Part shown: positions 23,446 to 38,152 of the stretch, piece by piece | Position numbering within the stretch: the stretch's first letter is position 1 | Layout: each line of letters begins with the position of its first letter | Assembly: GCA_037975125.1 (NCBI GenBank) | Contig: CM075855.1 | Location: forward strand, 85,607,215 to 85,671,214 | Source of the DNA: Latrodectus hesperus | Taxonomy: Eukaryota; Arthropoda; Arachnida; Araneae; Theridiidae | Reading direction: 5' to 3' | DNA: 64,000 bases | Notes under the pieces: generated by a model | What the model was told of the DNA's origin: nothing | Seen by the model: only the letters and a program-made list of their open reading frames with translations | Database searches by the model: none | Program-made: the position numbers and the translations under genes

Positions 23446-26400
23446 GAGTTCCGATTTCAACATTTAATAATTTCGTTATTACAATCAACTATCAAGTATT
23501 TCCTCTTATAATTTGATTTGTTTTAAACTGATCCTATGAGTGAGAGAACTCGTTTTGTAGTATAAAACAACGTTTTGATCAAAGCGAAGTAAAGTGAAAA
23601 TTATCTTATTTTTCAAAAACCACAATTTTTTTTTTCATACATTTTCCAATGTAGATTTTGGAAGTATAACTAATAAATTAACAGACGAGAGTTGATGATA
23701 CTACATAAGCAAAGCGAGTTTAAACATGTCAACAAAAATTTATTTTATCTGGAAAACATAGAAAAATGGAAATACTTAAAATTTAATGACGCAAGCTCTG
23801 CCTCAGTTGAATATAAAGGCTCGTGTAGGTTTTTGAAGAACTCAAGCACTTATTTAAAGAATTGAAGTGAAGAGAAAGAAAGGAAGGTTCTCTAGTACAC
23901 ACGTCACCTACGCGCCCTCGTAAGGCCACGGGAGGGAGCAGGGCGGCTTCCAGAGAATTCCGCCAGGGAGCAAACATCCTTCAAGACAATGGGATGAGCC
24001 AAATGAATTCATGGGAGCAGCGAGAAACAATGCAAATACGATATAAAAAGAGCATCGGTAAATAATGAATGTCATGTTTTATTCTTGAAGGTGGGTTGAG
24101 TATCTGGCACTCGTGACGTCACAGGCGAGCATGTTCTCATGCTCAGTAGATGTATGCAAATGCAATACACAAAACAGAAAGAATACATCCACGATACATA
24201 ATTCTAACAGTAACAGAATTAAGATATTGGATAGTTTTAGGAACATGCTTCGCGTAAGAATCCATTCTAAGTTAATAAAAAAGTTTTAACTGTAACTCGA
24301 CAGAATATTGGTAACTTATAGATTAAAGTAGTTTAGTAATTTAAATTGCGCTTTTTCTTTCTTTCACACATGGGAAACTGCTGTAATGATTTCTTAATTT
24401 GTGATAAAAAGCCCCTGAGAAAATTGAAAAATATTGAAATAACAAAGTAAATTTCCTCCTTCTATTTCAAAACAATTTGCGTAGGTCTTGGAGGAAATCA
24501 TCACAAACAAAATTACAAACGCTTATTTTAACTTATTTTTCTAAGCATCACGAAACAAAACACATTCAGATTTGGCTTAAGACGACAATCGATACATTTA
24601 TAAAAGGCTAGCGTCCCAAACAATTAATGATTCATTTCGAGACTGATGTCTCCAATACCAAAACACTGACTCATAAGATGATATAACTAATCGATTAATT
24701 ATTCATAGTGAGACTGGTGTCTTCAAAAGCATAATAATCCTGTATAAGTAGGCTTAGGAAGCCAAAACAGAAATTCTAGTTATATAGAGCGATGTTCTTT
24801 CTGTACCCCTCCAACCTAAAAGAGTATATATATGATACTCTTTTATCTTCAATACTGAAGAGTGGTGGTGTGTATTAAGTAACTCCTGGATGTTGTCTCA
24901 GGGTGGTTTCGATTTTAACAGATGATAAAGATTAAAGCAACATTTTAAAGTAAAATAAAGATGAAGATTATCATTATTTTTGATCAAAAATATTTCTAAG
25001 AATTTTTGAAACACAATTAGATTTTCGCAACTCGGTTACCATTGCCTTGATCATTGCAAATTTATAACACAAGCTATTATTATGGACTACTCCTTTATTA
25101 ATACACTGTAGCTAAAAAATTGATGAGAGAAATATCACGTGAGTCGTGACGTCATGTTATTCGTACTGCTAACATCTTAGCACAGGTGTGTTTATTTCAA
25201 ATTAGGCCATCCAACGATTTGCCAGAAAGTAAAGGAGAGAAAATGCAGGATTATATAAACTAATCTCGCAGATAATTGTTTTGGAACTTTGAATAAAGTT
25301 CAGATACACAGTTTCGAGTAAACTATTCTTCCAAAACTAGATTCATGTGCAGATAGTAAGAACAAGAAATCTTTGCGAACATTTTTTAGATCTTTTTGAG
25401 CTCTGGAGAAATTTTATTAATTTTTTAAGTCATTTTATTTTTAAAGTAATTTTTGAATTTTATATTTCGATACATGTGTAAACTCCCTTTGTCTGCTTTC
25501 ACAATACAAAATAATAGACATTTGAGATCTAAACAGAATACGATTTAGTCACCAATATATTTATTCTTTTCAGATTTTCTATTCAAGTAACTTTACTGTC
25601 GTCAAAACATTAATCTTACAATATGAAATGTTTGAAGGAACATGAATCAATTTGGTGCCCATTTGACATAATGTGCGCTAACTTTCCTGGGCGATGGAAC
25701 TCAACACACTATCTGTATTTCTAAAGCAATATGCATATATATTTTAGTACTATTTTAAATTTTATTTTATCAAAAAAATATATTCCAATATCAACACAAT
25801 GAAACTCATTTGATTTTTTCGAATTTACTACTTTTTAAATTAAAATTTGTACCAAATTTTAATTGAAACATATGCCAGTTAAGGAGATTCACTTTTGTTT
25901 AAATCAGGCGATAAAATGATATTAAATAAAAAAACCAGCGCAGATATCACTGACGACCTTAAATAGAAATTTAATATTAAGTTTAAATAGAAATTTAATA
26001 TTAAAATACCGAATTTGTTTTAAAGAAAATCTATTTAAACTACTTCCTGTCCATAATCCATACAATAAAATACTGAGTTTAATGTATTAATCATAAAATT
26101 AAAATTCAAGTTGTTTCATCAAAACGTAAAGCATGGTTTTCCATTTCGTTCTAAAATATAAGAAACATGAAACTGCAGAATTCTTGATGAGAACATATTT
26201 TTAAAAAATAGGTTTTCAATTGAAAATATTTTGTTTTTATTTATAAAAAATATTCACATATAATTTAAATTTATATGATTAAAATATTGCTTCAAGTTAT
26301 GTGATAATTATCTATCATTTTGTAGTACACTATTGAATGAACAGATTCATATGCTCGTTTCTCAAATAAAAGAAAACAAAATACTGCCATAAAGAGATAA

Positions 26401-28391
26401 ATGGAAACATCAGCTGAATACCTTGTTCATTAGACTTCTGATCGCACCAATCAATACAACGGACGACAGGTCATAAATTCCCCAGAAGAAATGAAGCATT
26501 TTCTTTTGATCTCAAAGATGTCTAATATTTTAAGAAGTTTTATTTTTAGCCTTTGCCCTTAACCTAGAAACAATTCTAAGAAAAGTGAGCACGCGTGGGA
26601 AGTACTCCATCAACGTAGTTTAAGACAGCAAATTTAAACTGGAAATCTTTTGACTTGAAAAATAGGAAGAAAAATAGAAACCAAAATAAAAAAAAGACTT
26701 TTAGACCTTTTTTTCGGAACTCTCAATTCTTTTTAATTCTACCCGAAATCATTACTAAGTTTAATTTCTGTGTGTGTGTGTGAATTTATTTTAAAATTAA
26801 ACAATTATCCATATTCTCTACAGCTAATTCTCAAACTATTTCAGTAAAGTAAATCTGAAAATTATAATCTTTCATCTCCTTTCCAAAAATTTTTTCAAAC
26901 TAAATGATGGGTTTTGTAGAACTGACTCGTCATTTTTAAGAACGCATGCATTACGGATAAGTTTCAACCATTTATGTTTGACAGTAACGACACTGATTAA
27001 TTGAATTTAGCAATTTATCCATTCCAAATTGCATGAATTTATTCCAGTGGAATTTGCTATTTGTATGTCATTTTTAAATGCCATTTTAATATTTCTTTTT
27101 CAACAACACTATCCTTGACACCAGCTCTTCAAGGATATCAAATTTAGACATGTCACTCAAACACCTGTACCAACTCAAACTCGTGTCTTTCTACGCTGGC
27201 GATAAAATATCTGCAGATAATGTGACTCAATTTTATATCGCTGAGAGCTGGCGAAGTAGTTACCAACTCCGCGATGTAAATCCAGTTTTACCCAGGCAAA
27301 GGATAATAAATAACAAGATAAATTTCTCATTTCCCTTATGTAATAGCTAACCTACGGTATTTTGCAGCGCTCTTCTTTTGGCGATAACTCATGCAAATGA
27401 GCCAAGTTTAATGGCGACACAGAGTGCCTTTCGGTATATCACACCTATTCCTTCGCGGCTCTGATCCTGACATGTCTTTTGTTTCGCACTGCAGAAAGCG
27501 TTGGAACCATAAATCACGCGCGAAAATCACTGGAGTGGGAGTTTCTCTGGCGCAAGTTTGGCGAACTTTTTTCCATCGAATTCGAAGCTAATTTGCATTC
27601 GCGCTTGCGGATGAAGAACTTTATTGCAATCGGGGCGATCTATTTAGAAAATAGCAGGATTTATATATTTAAAATGGTGAATTTAACTCGTATCTATTTG
27701 TATGTTTCGAGACCTAATTAGGAATATAGAATAAATGTTAAAAAAAATATGGATTGTGGTTACATAATGGACATCGTGTTTTATCTTATCAATAATATTG
27801 TAACAATAATTCTATTATTTACGTAGTTACAAATAAGAATTATAATATTTGACATCCAAAGTTATAAAATGAAAAATAAAAAAAACAATCCCCAATACAT
27901 TTTTTAATTACAAGTTATAAGAAAGCCATAAAAAATGATATTTATGAGATTATATGTACGATATTATATGAATTATTTACAAAATTAAACTTATGTGATA
28001 AAAAAAGACAAAAATAACACATAGAGACTTCACATAAAAATAAGCCTTTTTCTATACGAATATAGGTTAATTATAGAAATTAACCCACATTCGTAATTCT
28101 TAATAGGGATAAATGTCTTAATAGCTCTATTAAAAGAATATACCATTCACTTAATAATATGTATAAATAAAAAATTATCACAATTTTTAAAAGTATCCAA
28201 AACCATTTATTTTTATACCTACAAGCTAAATTGAGATTTTATTCAACATGTTTAATATAATAAAGATCCTAATTCTGGCATTTCTACAAAATATGACATT
28301 TTAAGTTGGGAAATTAAAATAATTATTTTAAACAAGCAAGTAAATTCATCAATTCATCTTAGATGCATCAATTTCTAACTTGAGAATTCCT

Positions 28392-28393
<2 letters not shown>
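23446..28393. other. no gene recognised
   Basis: A long unannotated stretch. Small items: a locally GC-rich patch at about 23,880-23,960; a 22-bp tandem duplication at 25,959-26,004; a (TG)n run at about 26,771-26,783; a GC-richer region at 27,120-27,630 with open frames of 66 and 80 codons, neither recognisable. A distal exon of a large host gene could hide here, but I see no evidence for one. Confidence 0.4.

Positions 28394-28486
<93 letters not shown>
28394..28486. repeat. (TA)n microsatellite
   Basis: About 90 bp of TA alternation. Confidence 0.95.
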
Positions 28487-28487
<1 letters not shown>

Positions 28488-30254
28488 GCCCAAAAATACA
28501 ATAATTTTTTTAATTTAACAATAGTAAACTTTTTAAATTGATATCAAATCATATTTTACAATATCTATCGATGTATTGTTATTCTTAAAAGATGCATATT
28601 AAAATTTCTTTTTAAAAGTTTAAGAGGCAAAGATGTTATTCAAATTGATTAAAAATAGATGTGCTTCAAATAAAGAGAATACTTCGCCAGACAATTAAAG
28701 TTTATAGATTGCACTGATTTTTGATATATACAAGATAAAAATGTAATATATAAATTAATTTTTTCCCCTCTAAAATACACGTGCGTGTATAACACAAAAA
28801 TAGGACTCAAGAAGCGAGGAAAAGCTTTTTGATCTTCAGAGGTCGTTATTTTATTTTCCTAATGTACATGTTGCCATTGCATTTCTATAACTTATGTTGT
28901 ACTTTTACAGCCTACTAAAGTCCTCGTGATATTTAAAATCACAGAGTGTAATGATTTCAATTATAAACTCTTTTCGTTGAGCAAATTAAACTTAGGTCTA
29001 ATTTTTAAAAAAAATTCTAAATTTTTCAAATTTATGTAAATATTTTATGCATGCCTGCAGACAAAAACTTTCAAGATCTTTTATGAATCACTTCATTCAA
29101 TAAATAAATTTACTTTTCCGATAAGTTGGCAATGTTTGATTTAGTGGGAAGACAATGTGTCTAAAGATTTTTTTTTCACGTACTGTATAACATACAGTGT
29201 TGATAAATTGCACATTTTGCAACAAGTTTACTGATAAATTATTATTTACTCAGTGAAAGTATCTTTTGACTATCAAGAAAAGTATTTTTCAATGAATAGC
29301 AAAAAACTGCTATCATCAATCTGCCAAATAATTGAGCATGGAATTTAAAATCCCTTCCGTTACTTCCATGCTTATTATATTATTATAACATTCTTAGGAA
29401 TTTAAAAATTTTAATGACTTTATTATTAGATTTTTCACTCGTTATTACTAGCTACTTCAATGAAGTCTGCTTCAATCCATATTAGGCGCTATTTCATAGA
29501 CCAATAACGAAATTATATAAACATTGTTTGCTAATTTTGTGTAATAAAAGGATTGCTTTATTTTTGAATACTAATCTTAAGTACATAGCTTAACATCATA
29601 ATAATGCATTTATACATTCGCCATTGACTGACTTTAGAAATGATTTTTTAGATTACAGGTCGTAATCACGTCTCGCAAGAAAACTCCCAAGCAATCACCC
29701 CGACAGATAGCTAATCCCCATCGCATAACTAGCCGTTGTTGATTAATAAGAGAGCATCGATCAACAACGGCTAGGAGAGTTTTTCCGAAGTCGTGTTGGC
29801 AAGGTAAACTGTAACCATACTTGGTATATTTTGGCGACGTTTCTTATTTAATACAAACCTAAAGAGGTAGTCTGAAAAGGGGTGTGGTGAATGGCGTTAC
29901 CTAGTAGGGCGGTTGTAATAATGTAAGCAAATGAGGAAAACTCTAACAGAAATTTTATGAATCGAAAAGCAAATGAATGCAATAATGTTTAAATTCGCTT
30001 TCTATAATGATACATGTATTCAATTTTTTTCTCTTTAATAAAAGAAATAATATATTTTTGAATCATAAATTGTTAATCACAGAATAATTGTAAAATTTAT
30101 CTTTCTTTTAAATTGCATAAAATGTGTATGGAATAAATTCTGTAAGCAAAATAGGTCATTTATCTTATTATTTCTAAAATTAAATTTCTAATCTTATTTT
30201 ACAATTCAATTTACTTTATCTAAAACCATGTTAATAATAAATTTTTATTTAAAC
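28487..30254. other. no gene recognised apart from a 15-bp inverted repeat
   Basis: AT-rich and without long open frames. CTAGCCGTTGTTGAT at 29,729-29,743 is perfectly complementary to ATCAACAACGGCTAG at 29,760-29,774, with a 16-bp loop. Confidence 0.5.
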
Positions 30255-30420
30255 GATAGCTCCGCCTACAGCTCATCGTAGCTGGGTTACCATGCTGTGA
30301 CTGTAATCGCTTAGATTTGGCGAAGAAGGCGATGAAATGTGTCATTTAGCGGAGGCAACACGAGTACCCGTATATCCCCACGGCGAGGATCGAACCCAAA
30401 TACTCCCTAACGTATAGCGT
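30255..30420 (-). mobile_element. tRNA-like SINE relic
   Basis: On the minus strand GGACGCTATACGTTAGGGAG is followed by GGGTTCGATCCTCG, a good B box. About 110 bp of non-tRNA body continue to AGCTGTAGGCGGAGC. Only one copy in the window. Confidence 0.5.
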
Positions 30421-30838
30421 CCACGAATAAGACAGTTATTTTAAATACACACACACAGCATAAAGCACGCTTTCTTCAGTAAAAAAGTGTGCATTGAATA
30501 TTTAAAAAAATTAATAATTTATCCACCTTACATTTTTTCAAATTATTAATAACAGAAATTAGCGATTAGAGGAATAAGGCGGCACTTTTCCGAAAAGTTT
30601 CAGGTTCGGACACTACTGAACAATGAGAATGGATTTTATATTTCGTCTTTTATTTACTCATCACTCTTAGGTGTGAATTTCTTATGGATTTCTATGTCAA
30701 ATTCTCGCAAAGGTGTCAGACGTTCAATTAACTTTATAAAGTTTTGATTACCTGAAACGTGTTTTAAATGTTCATGTCAAGATGTGGAGAGAGAGGTTGA
30801 AGTTTAACTTTCACCACCTTTATACGAAGCAATATTTT

Positions 30839-30897
30839 AACCTGTTGATGGACAGGGAAGAATGCTGGTGCAACAACAACAACCTGTTGATGGACAG
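30839..30897 (+). mobile_element. 25-bp retroposed SINE 2 tail with 17-bp TSD
   Basis: AACCTGTTGATGGACAG occurs at 30,839-30,855 and again at 30,881-30,897. Between them is GGAAGAATGCTGGTG followed by CAACAACAAC, which is the extreme 3' end of SINE family 2 as seen at 14,857-14,882. This is a severely 5'-truncated insertion that kept only the tail. Target-primed reverse transcription by a LINE explains it. Confidence 0.85.
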
Positions 30898-32562
30898 CCC
30901 TTAAATTATTATAGTAAAAAGGGCTCTTGAAATGCACATCACTTTCTATTATTTTCGAAAGATTTCATTTTAAGTTATTTCGTTTATTACCAACAACACT
31001 CTTTTTCAGTTCCTCTTTTATTTTTCGAATATCGTTTAACAATGAATTATTGGCAAAGGTTATTGGTTTAGGGTTTCAAACTCAGATTTTAAATGAGGTA
31101 TAAAATATTTATCTTTTTATTGCCGATTTATAAAATAAAAAAATTATTTTCAATAAGTTTATAAATAAATAATTGTTATTCATTAAAAAAAATCATTTTT
31201 GAAAATCTTACATATTTCATAAATAGTTGGCGGAATTCCTTTTAATTTAAAAACTTGCCTGATCAAAATAATGCAATGTGATTTGGTGGAAAGAATTCTC
31301 ACTAAAAATAAGATGTCAGAAAGTGAAATTTTTTTTTGTTAAAAAATGATAAAAATCAGCATAAGTATGTATTAAATATTTTTTAATTAAAAAGTTAAAA
31401 ATATAGAAAAATTAAAAAGTATTGAAAAACTTTTTTGAAAAAAAAATAAAAACTATTAATTTTATTGAATTATTAATAACATTTTTTTAAAAGAAGAATT
31501 AGTCAAGCTAAACGCTTGTTGCGCCATCTATGTTCTATTCTTAAATCTAAAAAAATTTACGTCATCATGATTTTTTTTTTTTTTTTTTTTTTTTTAGTTT
31601 TGCTTTGAAACTTGATTTAGGGTGAACTGAGATATGAGGAACAGATGTCAGAGTATACAAAGTGATAGACAAATCAAAGTATGAAGAAATCAAGATAAGG
31701 AAAGAATTTCAACTTCACAAGAATGTTTCAGGGAAATTTTCATGGAAAAAAAATTTACGAACGACAAGATTTTCTTTTATTTTAAATCATTGTTCTAGAT
31801 TCAAGGTGAAGGTTAAAAAGACTAAAATACTACTACTGCTTTATTAATAGAATTAAGCAGAAAGTGACAAAATTATTTTTATAAATACATCGTTCACCTA
31901 ATATTTTAAAATATATTAAGATATAAAACATATATTTAAGAAAAAATTAGTATTTTGGTATACTTTTTCCGCTTTTTTTTTACTTTAATAACGGTGATTA
32001 ATGACAATACATTTACAAAAAGAAATATATGTAAATACATATTTCAAATTTAAGTGCAAATTCTAAAATTTTTTAATTTTGAATTTAAATATAAATAGAA
32101 AAATATGCAATCATTTATTATTTTTTTTACCTAGAAAAATTTCAAAATTAATGCCAATTTTCATATAGGAAAAGAAAAATACATGTTTATTTGTAGTTCC
32201 TTAAAGGAAAAAATAATTATATGACTAAATGTACATAAAAGTATTCAAAATTAATTTAAGAACCTAGCATATTTTAAACATATAATGCAGCTAAGAATAA
32301 TGCATTCAAGATAGGGAAAAATTAAAAAAGTGGATTGTATTCTTTAAATATATTAAAGAAAAGATATCTGCCTAGAAAGCGAATTTTCAAGTATAACTTT
32401 TATGGAATAAAAATCCTTTTTGAATTAAAATACTCAGTCACAACTTAAAGTCAGGTAAAAATGGATTATGTTGATCAGGTATATAAACACTGACAAATCT
32501 AAATAAATTTTTCTCCTTTATTTCGGTAATATATTGAAGGATTTCTCAGTTGTAAACAATCT

Positions 32563-32563
<1 letters not shown>
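30898..32563. other. no gene recognised
   Basis: AT-rich. A run of about 25 T residues lies at about 31,570-31,595. No open frame above 61 codons. Confidence 0.5.

Positions 32564-32636
<73 letters not shown>
32564..32636. repeat. (TA)n microsatellite
   Basis: About 70 bp of TA alternation. Confidence 0.95.
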
Positions 32637-32640
<4 letters not shown>

Positions 32641-35600
32641 GTTTTTTTCATCACCTAATATCAGTACAAATTTTAGATATTTTATCTAATGACACGAAAA
32701 ATACAGAAATATTTTAATCATATTGTTTTTAATAAGTCTAACAGCAATATTGATATTAATTTAATCATAATTTAAACACAAAAATAGTTAATCAATTAAA
32801 TTTATAAATAAATAATTATAAAGATACTTATTGCTGGCAGATAATTTAAGCGGAAAAATAAGAATTAAGTTTGCTTTCTGAACTTTATTATAAGAAATAG
32901 GAAAAAATAGAATAAAAGTAAAAAGTAGAAAACAATACAGAATAAATTTAACCAATATATTTGAGATAACAAATAAAATGTGAAAATTTAGTTACATAGA
33001 AAAAAATTCAATTTAATATTTACCTTAGAAAACAAGGGCTAAAGTACACACACATTTATGAGCTATAAAAGTGTAAATTTTTGTTTACTAAAACTATTTT
33101 ATTCCAAATGGATATAAAAACAAGCCTTTCCAAATGATGGAAAGAAATTTGAAACCACAAGAATCTAAAGAATTCCAAATAGTCTATATTTTAACTGATA
33201 GATGGCGACACATAACATGTATTACTTTTATGTAGGAAATTTCTTAAAGAAAATCTAAGAGTTCAGTAAAGCATAATGTGGAATAAATATCAAAAACAAA
33301 TGGAATTATAATAAAAAATTTCTTTATGCAAGATAATACATACAAATAAAAGTACGGCAATTAGTCTATGACATTATACAGCATTTTCTTACCTGAAATG
33401 AAAAAAACAAACATGAAATATTTATTTTACATAAAAATTAAGAAATTGAAAAAATTCTCACATTTTATATTTAGAATTAAATTAATATTAACATTGAAAA
33501 GTAAATAGAAAATTTTCATATTGAAGCAAAAAACAAATAATTGCTAGAAATAGTAAGCTTACTTTTTTACTTTAAAAAAAACTTTAATAATTTTCATTGT
33601 AAATCAACAAGAATTTGTTAAAATTATTTAGTTTCAATTTATATCAGAAAAAATATTCAAAGTTAATACACTAATCAATTAAATAAACTTTGCAAATATG
33701 TTTCGCTAGATGGCGCCAGCATTAAATATTATCAGAAAAGTATTTTGAACAAGGCTAGTTTCCTGATAAAAAGAAGGAAAGTCTATAAAAAAATTACCCT
33801 TCGATAATTTGAACTTAAATAAAAAGGAGAAAGTGTTGATTATTTTTTAAATAATTTTTTATTTTAAAATTTATTTAACTTTAAAATAAATTAACTTACA
33901 ATTTAAATTTAACAAAAAAATTTTTTTTGATATAAGAGGAAAAATGTTTCGATATTCTTCTAAGAAGTTCTCTATATTTTCAAAACGTTTTTAAGGTAAT
34001 TTGTAGGCAATGACATTTCCATTAAAATTTATTACATAAAAAATGCTCAAAAATATTTTTCGTATGAATTTTTGAAAGCTTAATAAAATTGTAAAAATGA
34101 AATTCTTATTTTAGATAATGGGATAAGAAAAATTTATGAGGCACAATGTTTGGCTATAGCTAAATGTATAACTGATAGTTATGGGTCATTATACTATAAT
34201 AATATGTTTAAATATTAGAGGTTTGTAAATCAAGTAATAAAGTTAAAAAAGAAGAAATTACAAAAATAATATAATCATATCTTTAAAACTGATAAGATTG
34301 GTGTGGATTTAGCGATTTCCAGTTAAGAACGAGGTACAAGACCTTTAACAATCCAGTGCAATTCTAAGATAATAATAAAGTGTATAGCGTAGGAAAAAGA
34401 ATTACAGCAATTAAATCAAAATTATTAGAGAACAAAATGGAAATAAATACAAAGCGATGCAAGAGCTGAAATACCACTAAAGGAATTTTTGTTATTTTTG
34501 AACAAATGCAAGACAGCTCTTATAACATAAAAGTAACGAAGAACAACTCACAGAATATAATTTGTTCTTCCCATGATTGCAAAACTTTTGACAAAAAAAA
34601 AAAAAAAATGGTCAACACGAAAAATGCCAATCATTCAAACGCACAAACGTGAAATAATCATCATTAAGTTGTTACAGCGCCACTTATTGTCAAGTGTCGA
34701 ATTAAAAATGTCCGTTCAAATCGATTATCACTTTTCAAATAGTTCTTGGCAAGATGATATACTAAATTATCGTATAACTAAAGGCAAAATAGCAACGAAG
34801 GAGAAAGGGTTATAGAAAAAATTCTAACACAAAATGAATTCTAAAAGAATTAGAATTCGATGCTATTTTATCGTCTGTTATTTAAAATGCGAATTTACAT
34901 TATTGCCAATCGGAAAAACACAAATGAAAAAGAATATATTTTAATGGAATTTTGTCGGAAAAGAATGGGGGAGAGAGAAATAATTTGGAAAAAAAAATGA
35001 TGAATGAATTAACCTAGTAACCCAAGAATCTGATGAACAATAGGGTGAGTAAAATGTTCTTAATGGTGTTTCTCTGGGGGAGTAAATGGATCGACGACAA
35101 TAACAGAGACTGCTTTTCCAGAAGATACAAATTTAATAGAATAGACAAGTATAATGTGAAGCAGAAGATTAATTCCTTCCTCGAATTGAGATAATCAAAT
35201 TGAAACAAAGAAACCGAATATCACGAGAAATGAAGGTAAATTAATAAAAGCTTTAAATGAAAAAGAAAAGAAAAAAATTTGTAGGATTGTTGCTTGTATT
35301 TTTTAAAAATTAATTTTAGCTCATTTTGCAATATTTTCTATTTTACTGCAAAATATTTATGATATTAACATATTTCTTCTAAATGTTACATATTTTACAG
35401 CAATTAGTAAATGTAACATATTTCTCTATTGTAATTTACGAGTGAAATTATTTTCAAAATTACATTCAAAATTTTCATTCACCTTTGAAAGTGAATAAAA
35501 TCTTAGAATGTAACATTTTGAATAAGGATAATTTTACAGAATACAAACAATTATATGTGTACGTATTCTGTAAACTTTATTGATATTAATGCATTACATA

Positions 35601-38152
35601 AATGAAATTATTAAAATTTTACGTATGTAATCAGTTTTAAAACAAAACAAAACTTGGAACTGCATTTTTTCCGACTCTTAGATGTGGTAAGATCATCAAA
35701 AGAAACATATAACCGCAAAATAAATGGATTCAAATTCTCTTTCCACACACACTCAATTTTAAGAAATATCTTAGCAATTTTATTTAAATAGTGTTGAATG
35801 TTATGTACGAAATAAAATGCATAAAATGGAATATATTTTTGGTATCAGCATTCCAAATACATTTACATGAAAGATAATTTATTAATAAACTCAGAAAAAA
35901 AAATATCAGACCTAAATTAATCTCATTAAGAAGACGTAATCACATAAGTTAACATTCAACTATTCAAATAAATAGCAAACGTGGTCATTATATATTATTC
36001 TGTCGACCATTTCGTAGAAAATGGTCGCCTAACATTGCGTTCGGAACCAAATATTGTTCAATGACCTTATATTTATTTATTTATTTATTTTTTAATTTTT
36101 TACTCTATTTGAGTTAACGTTATATATATATTTAGTTTCAGTGCTATACAAGTTTTAACTTTATGGTTAAAAAAATTCGAACATGAATATTTTACCAATT
36201 TTTTGTTCGATGAGAATATAATTGAGATTTTTATTCAAATTTTGAAAAAAAAATGATTAAAATTTACCACATTTGGTGACATTTTTTTGGCGAAAATGGT
36301 GGATGGCATAAGAAGAAAATGCTTTAAAATTATAGCACACTTAAAATTACAGCGTTTCTTCAAAAGGTGCAACATTCAATACATCGGGAAACAATTTTAA
36401 GGAAAAAGCTAAGAATTCATACTGCGCGCGCATAATTTTATAATAATCTTATTACCTACAAAGGGATTATTACATAGAAAAAAGAGAGTTTAACGCTTTA
36501 AGTACAGATCAGTAGCCATCCATTTTTTTTAGCCAAAATATTTACCAAGAAAATTACCGTCATTTATCGTCAAAGGTCTACAACCCCAATTTTGTTAAAC
36601 AAAAAACACCAAAAATAGGTGGATGGAAATCAGCGAAGCGTTGCCGATAAATAATCTCTTAGTAATAATAACGTCGGCGCAGAATGATTGTTCTTCTGGC
36701 CAACTACCGTTATCACAGAGACTACACGGGTATTTTAGCTTCTATTTTATTTTTATAAAGGGGGAAGAAACGTTACTTTCTCACACACCCTACCCAAGCG
36801 CTGCACGCCATGGAAGAGTTCAGTTCTTATGTAGGTACTATTGATGGAGCAGCTGCACACCACTGCGTTCATAAATCTGTCATGCCATGTTACGTGATTC
36901 AATACACACCGATAACTTCATTTACTTAATAAATTAGTTGGAAGTAATAGTATAAAAATTATACATTAAAACAGAATCATAACTAAATAAAAACGTTTTG
37001 AAAACTACACAGGAATACCGAATACACAAGTTCAAATATACAGTAAAAATGTGTAACATTCATTGTAATCAATTTTATCAAGCATTTACGCTTTCGATGA
37101 TAAAAATATAGAAATATAAATAAATCACATACATTTCCATTTATTTATAAAAATTTGCTTTAAAGTATTTTCAGATGCCATATATTTGATATAGTATTAT
37201 ATTGCATAATTAGCCTGTGATTTAGTAAGTTGTAGAAACAAGAAATTTCTTTTATGTTTATTTGGAGAGAAACTTCATAAGGTTTATATTTGATAACTCT
37301 TGGTGGCGCGAAAAATTTCGCATGATCATTTCCAACAGCCGAAAAGTTTTACAAAAAAATGTTTCATTTGTCCTTGAGTTCTCCATTTCATTGTCATTGC
37401 TATCTTGTTTTACACATATAATTTCGTCAGATATTTGGAGGATAAACCACAACAACAACGCATATAAATCTTTTGTTAGGAAAAAATAGTAATCAATTTT
37501 GTCTTTTGACACAAATTGCATTATTAATTGTGTATATATACTTTATATAAATTCTAACTTTTATTTACTGCATGATAACATGCATTTCCACTAGGTAAGA
37601 TTTTCACAATGTCATCTATTCTCAGTAAGTATTTTGCTTTTTTAAGTTTATAATTTTAGAATAATAACATGCCACGATACTTATTTTGCCTTTTTTGTAT
37701 CACTTGAATCTTTGATTGCGATACCTTATTAGAACAAGAAATGGTGAACGCATTTCTATGTCAAAAAGTAAGTAGTTCAACTGCTAAAACTGTTTTAATA
37801 AAAATTTTGCATAGATATTAAAAGGTGAGGTTTTCAGACTAGTTTGTTTGAATTAAGGTTTTGAGACTAGTTTCTCTCTCTTTGAATTAAAATGGCCTTG
37901 AATTTTTACTCAGATCTTTTTCAAATATATTTGATATCTCGCATAAAACATTAAAAAGTATTCAGAATAAAAGAGGAAAATAATGCTGCTATTTAGTTTG
38001 AGAGGAATAAAATAAGAAATAATAAAAATCTAAAAAAGAAAAAAAAATAATAATTTAGAAAATTTTAAGAAATTCAACGAATTTTTTTGAGCCCATGTTT
38101 TACAAATCTGCTTTTTATTATTTCAACAATATTAATTAATAGAAAATTTTTA
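32637..38152. other. no gene recognised
   Basis: The longest featureless stretch. It is dominated by A/T runs, with (TTTA)n at about 36,067-36,090 and a less AT-biased patch at about 36,600-36,880. Opposing open frames of 75 and 87 codons at 37.26-37.52 kb have no recognisable domain. Confidence 0.45.

Noticed and set aside
27121..27721. Two plus-strand frames (66 and 80 codons) as possible exons
   Set aside because: The patch is less AT-rich, but the frames differ, lack clear splice signals and match nothing I know.
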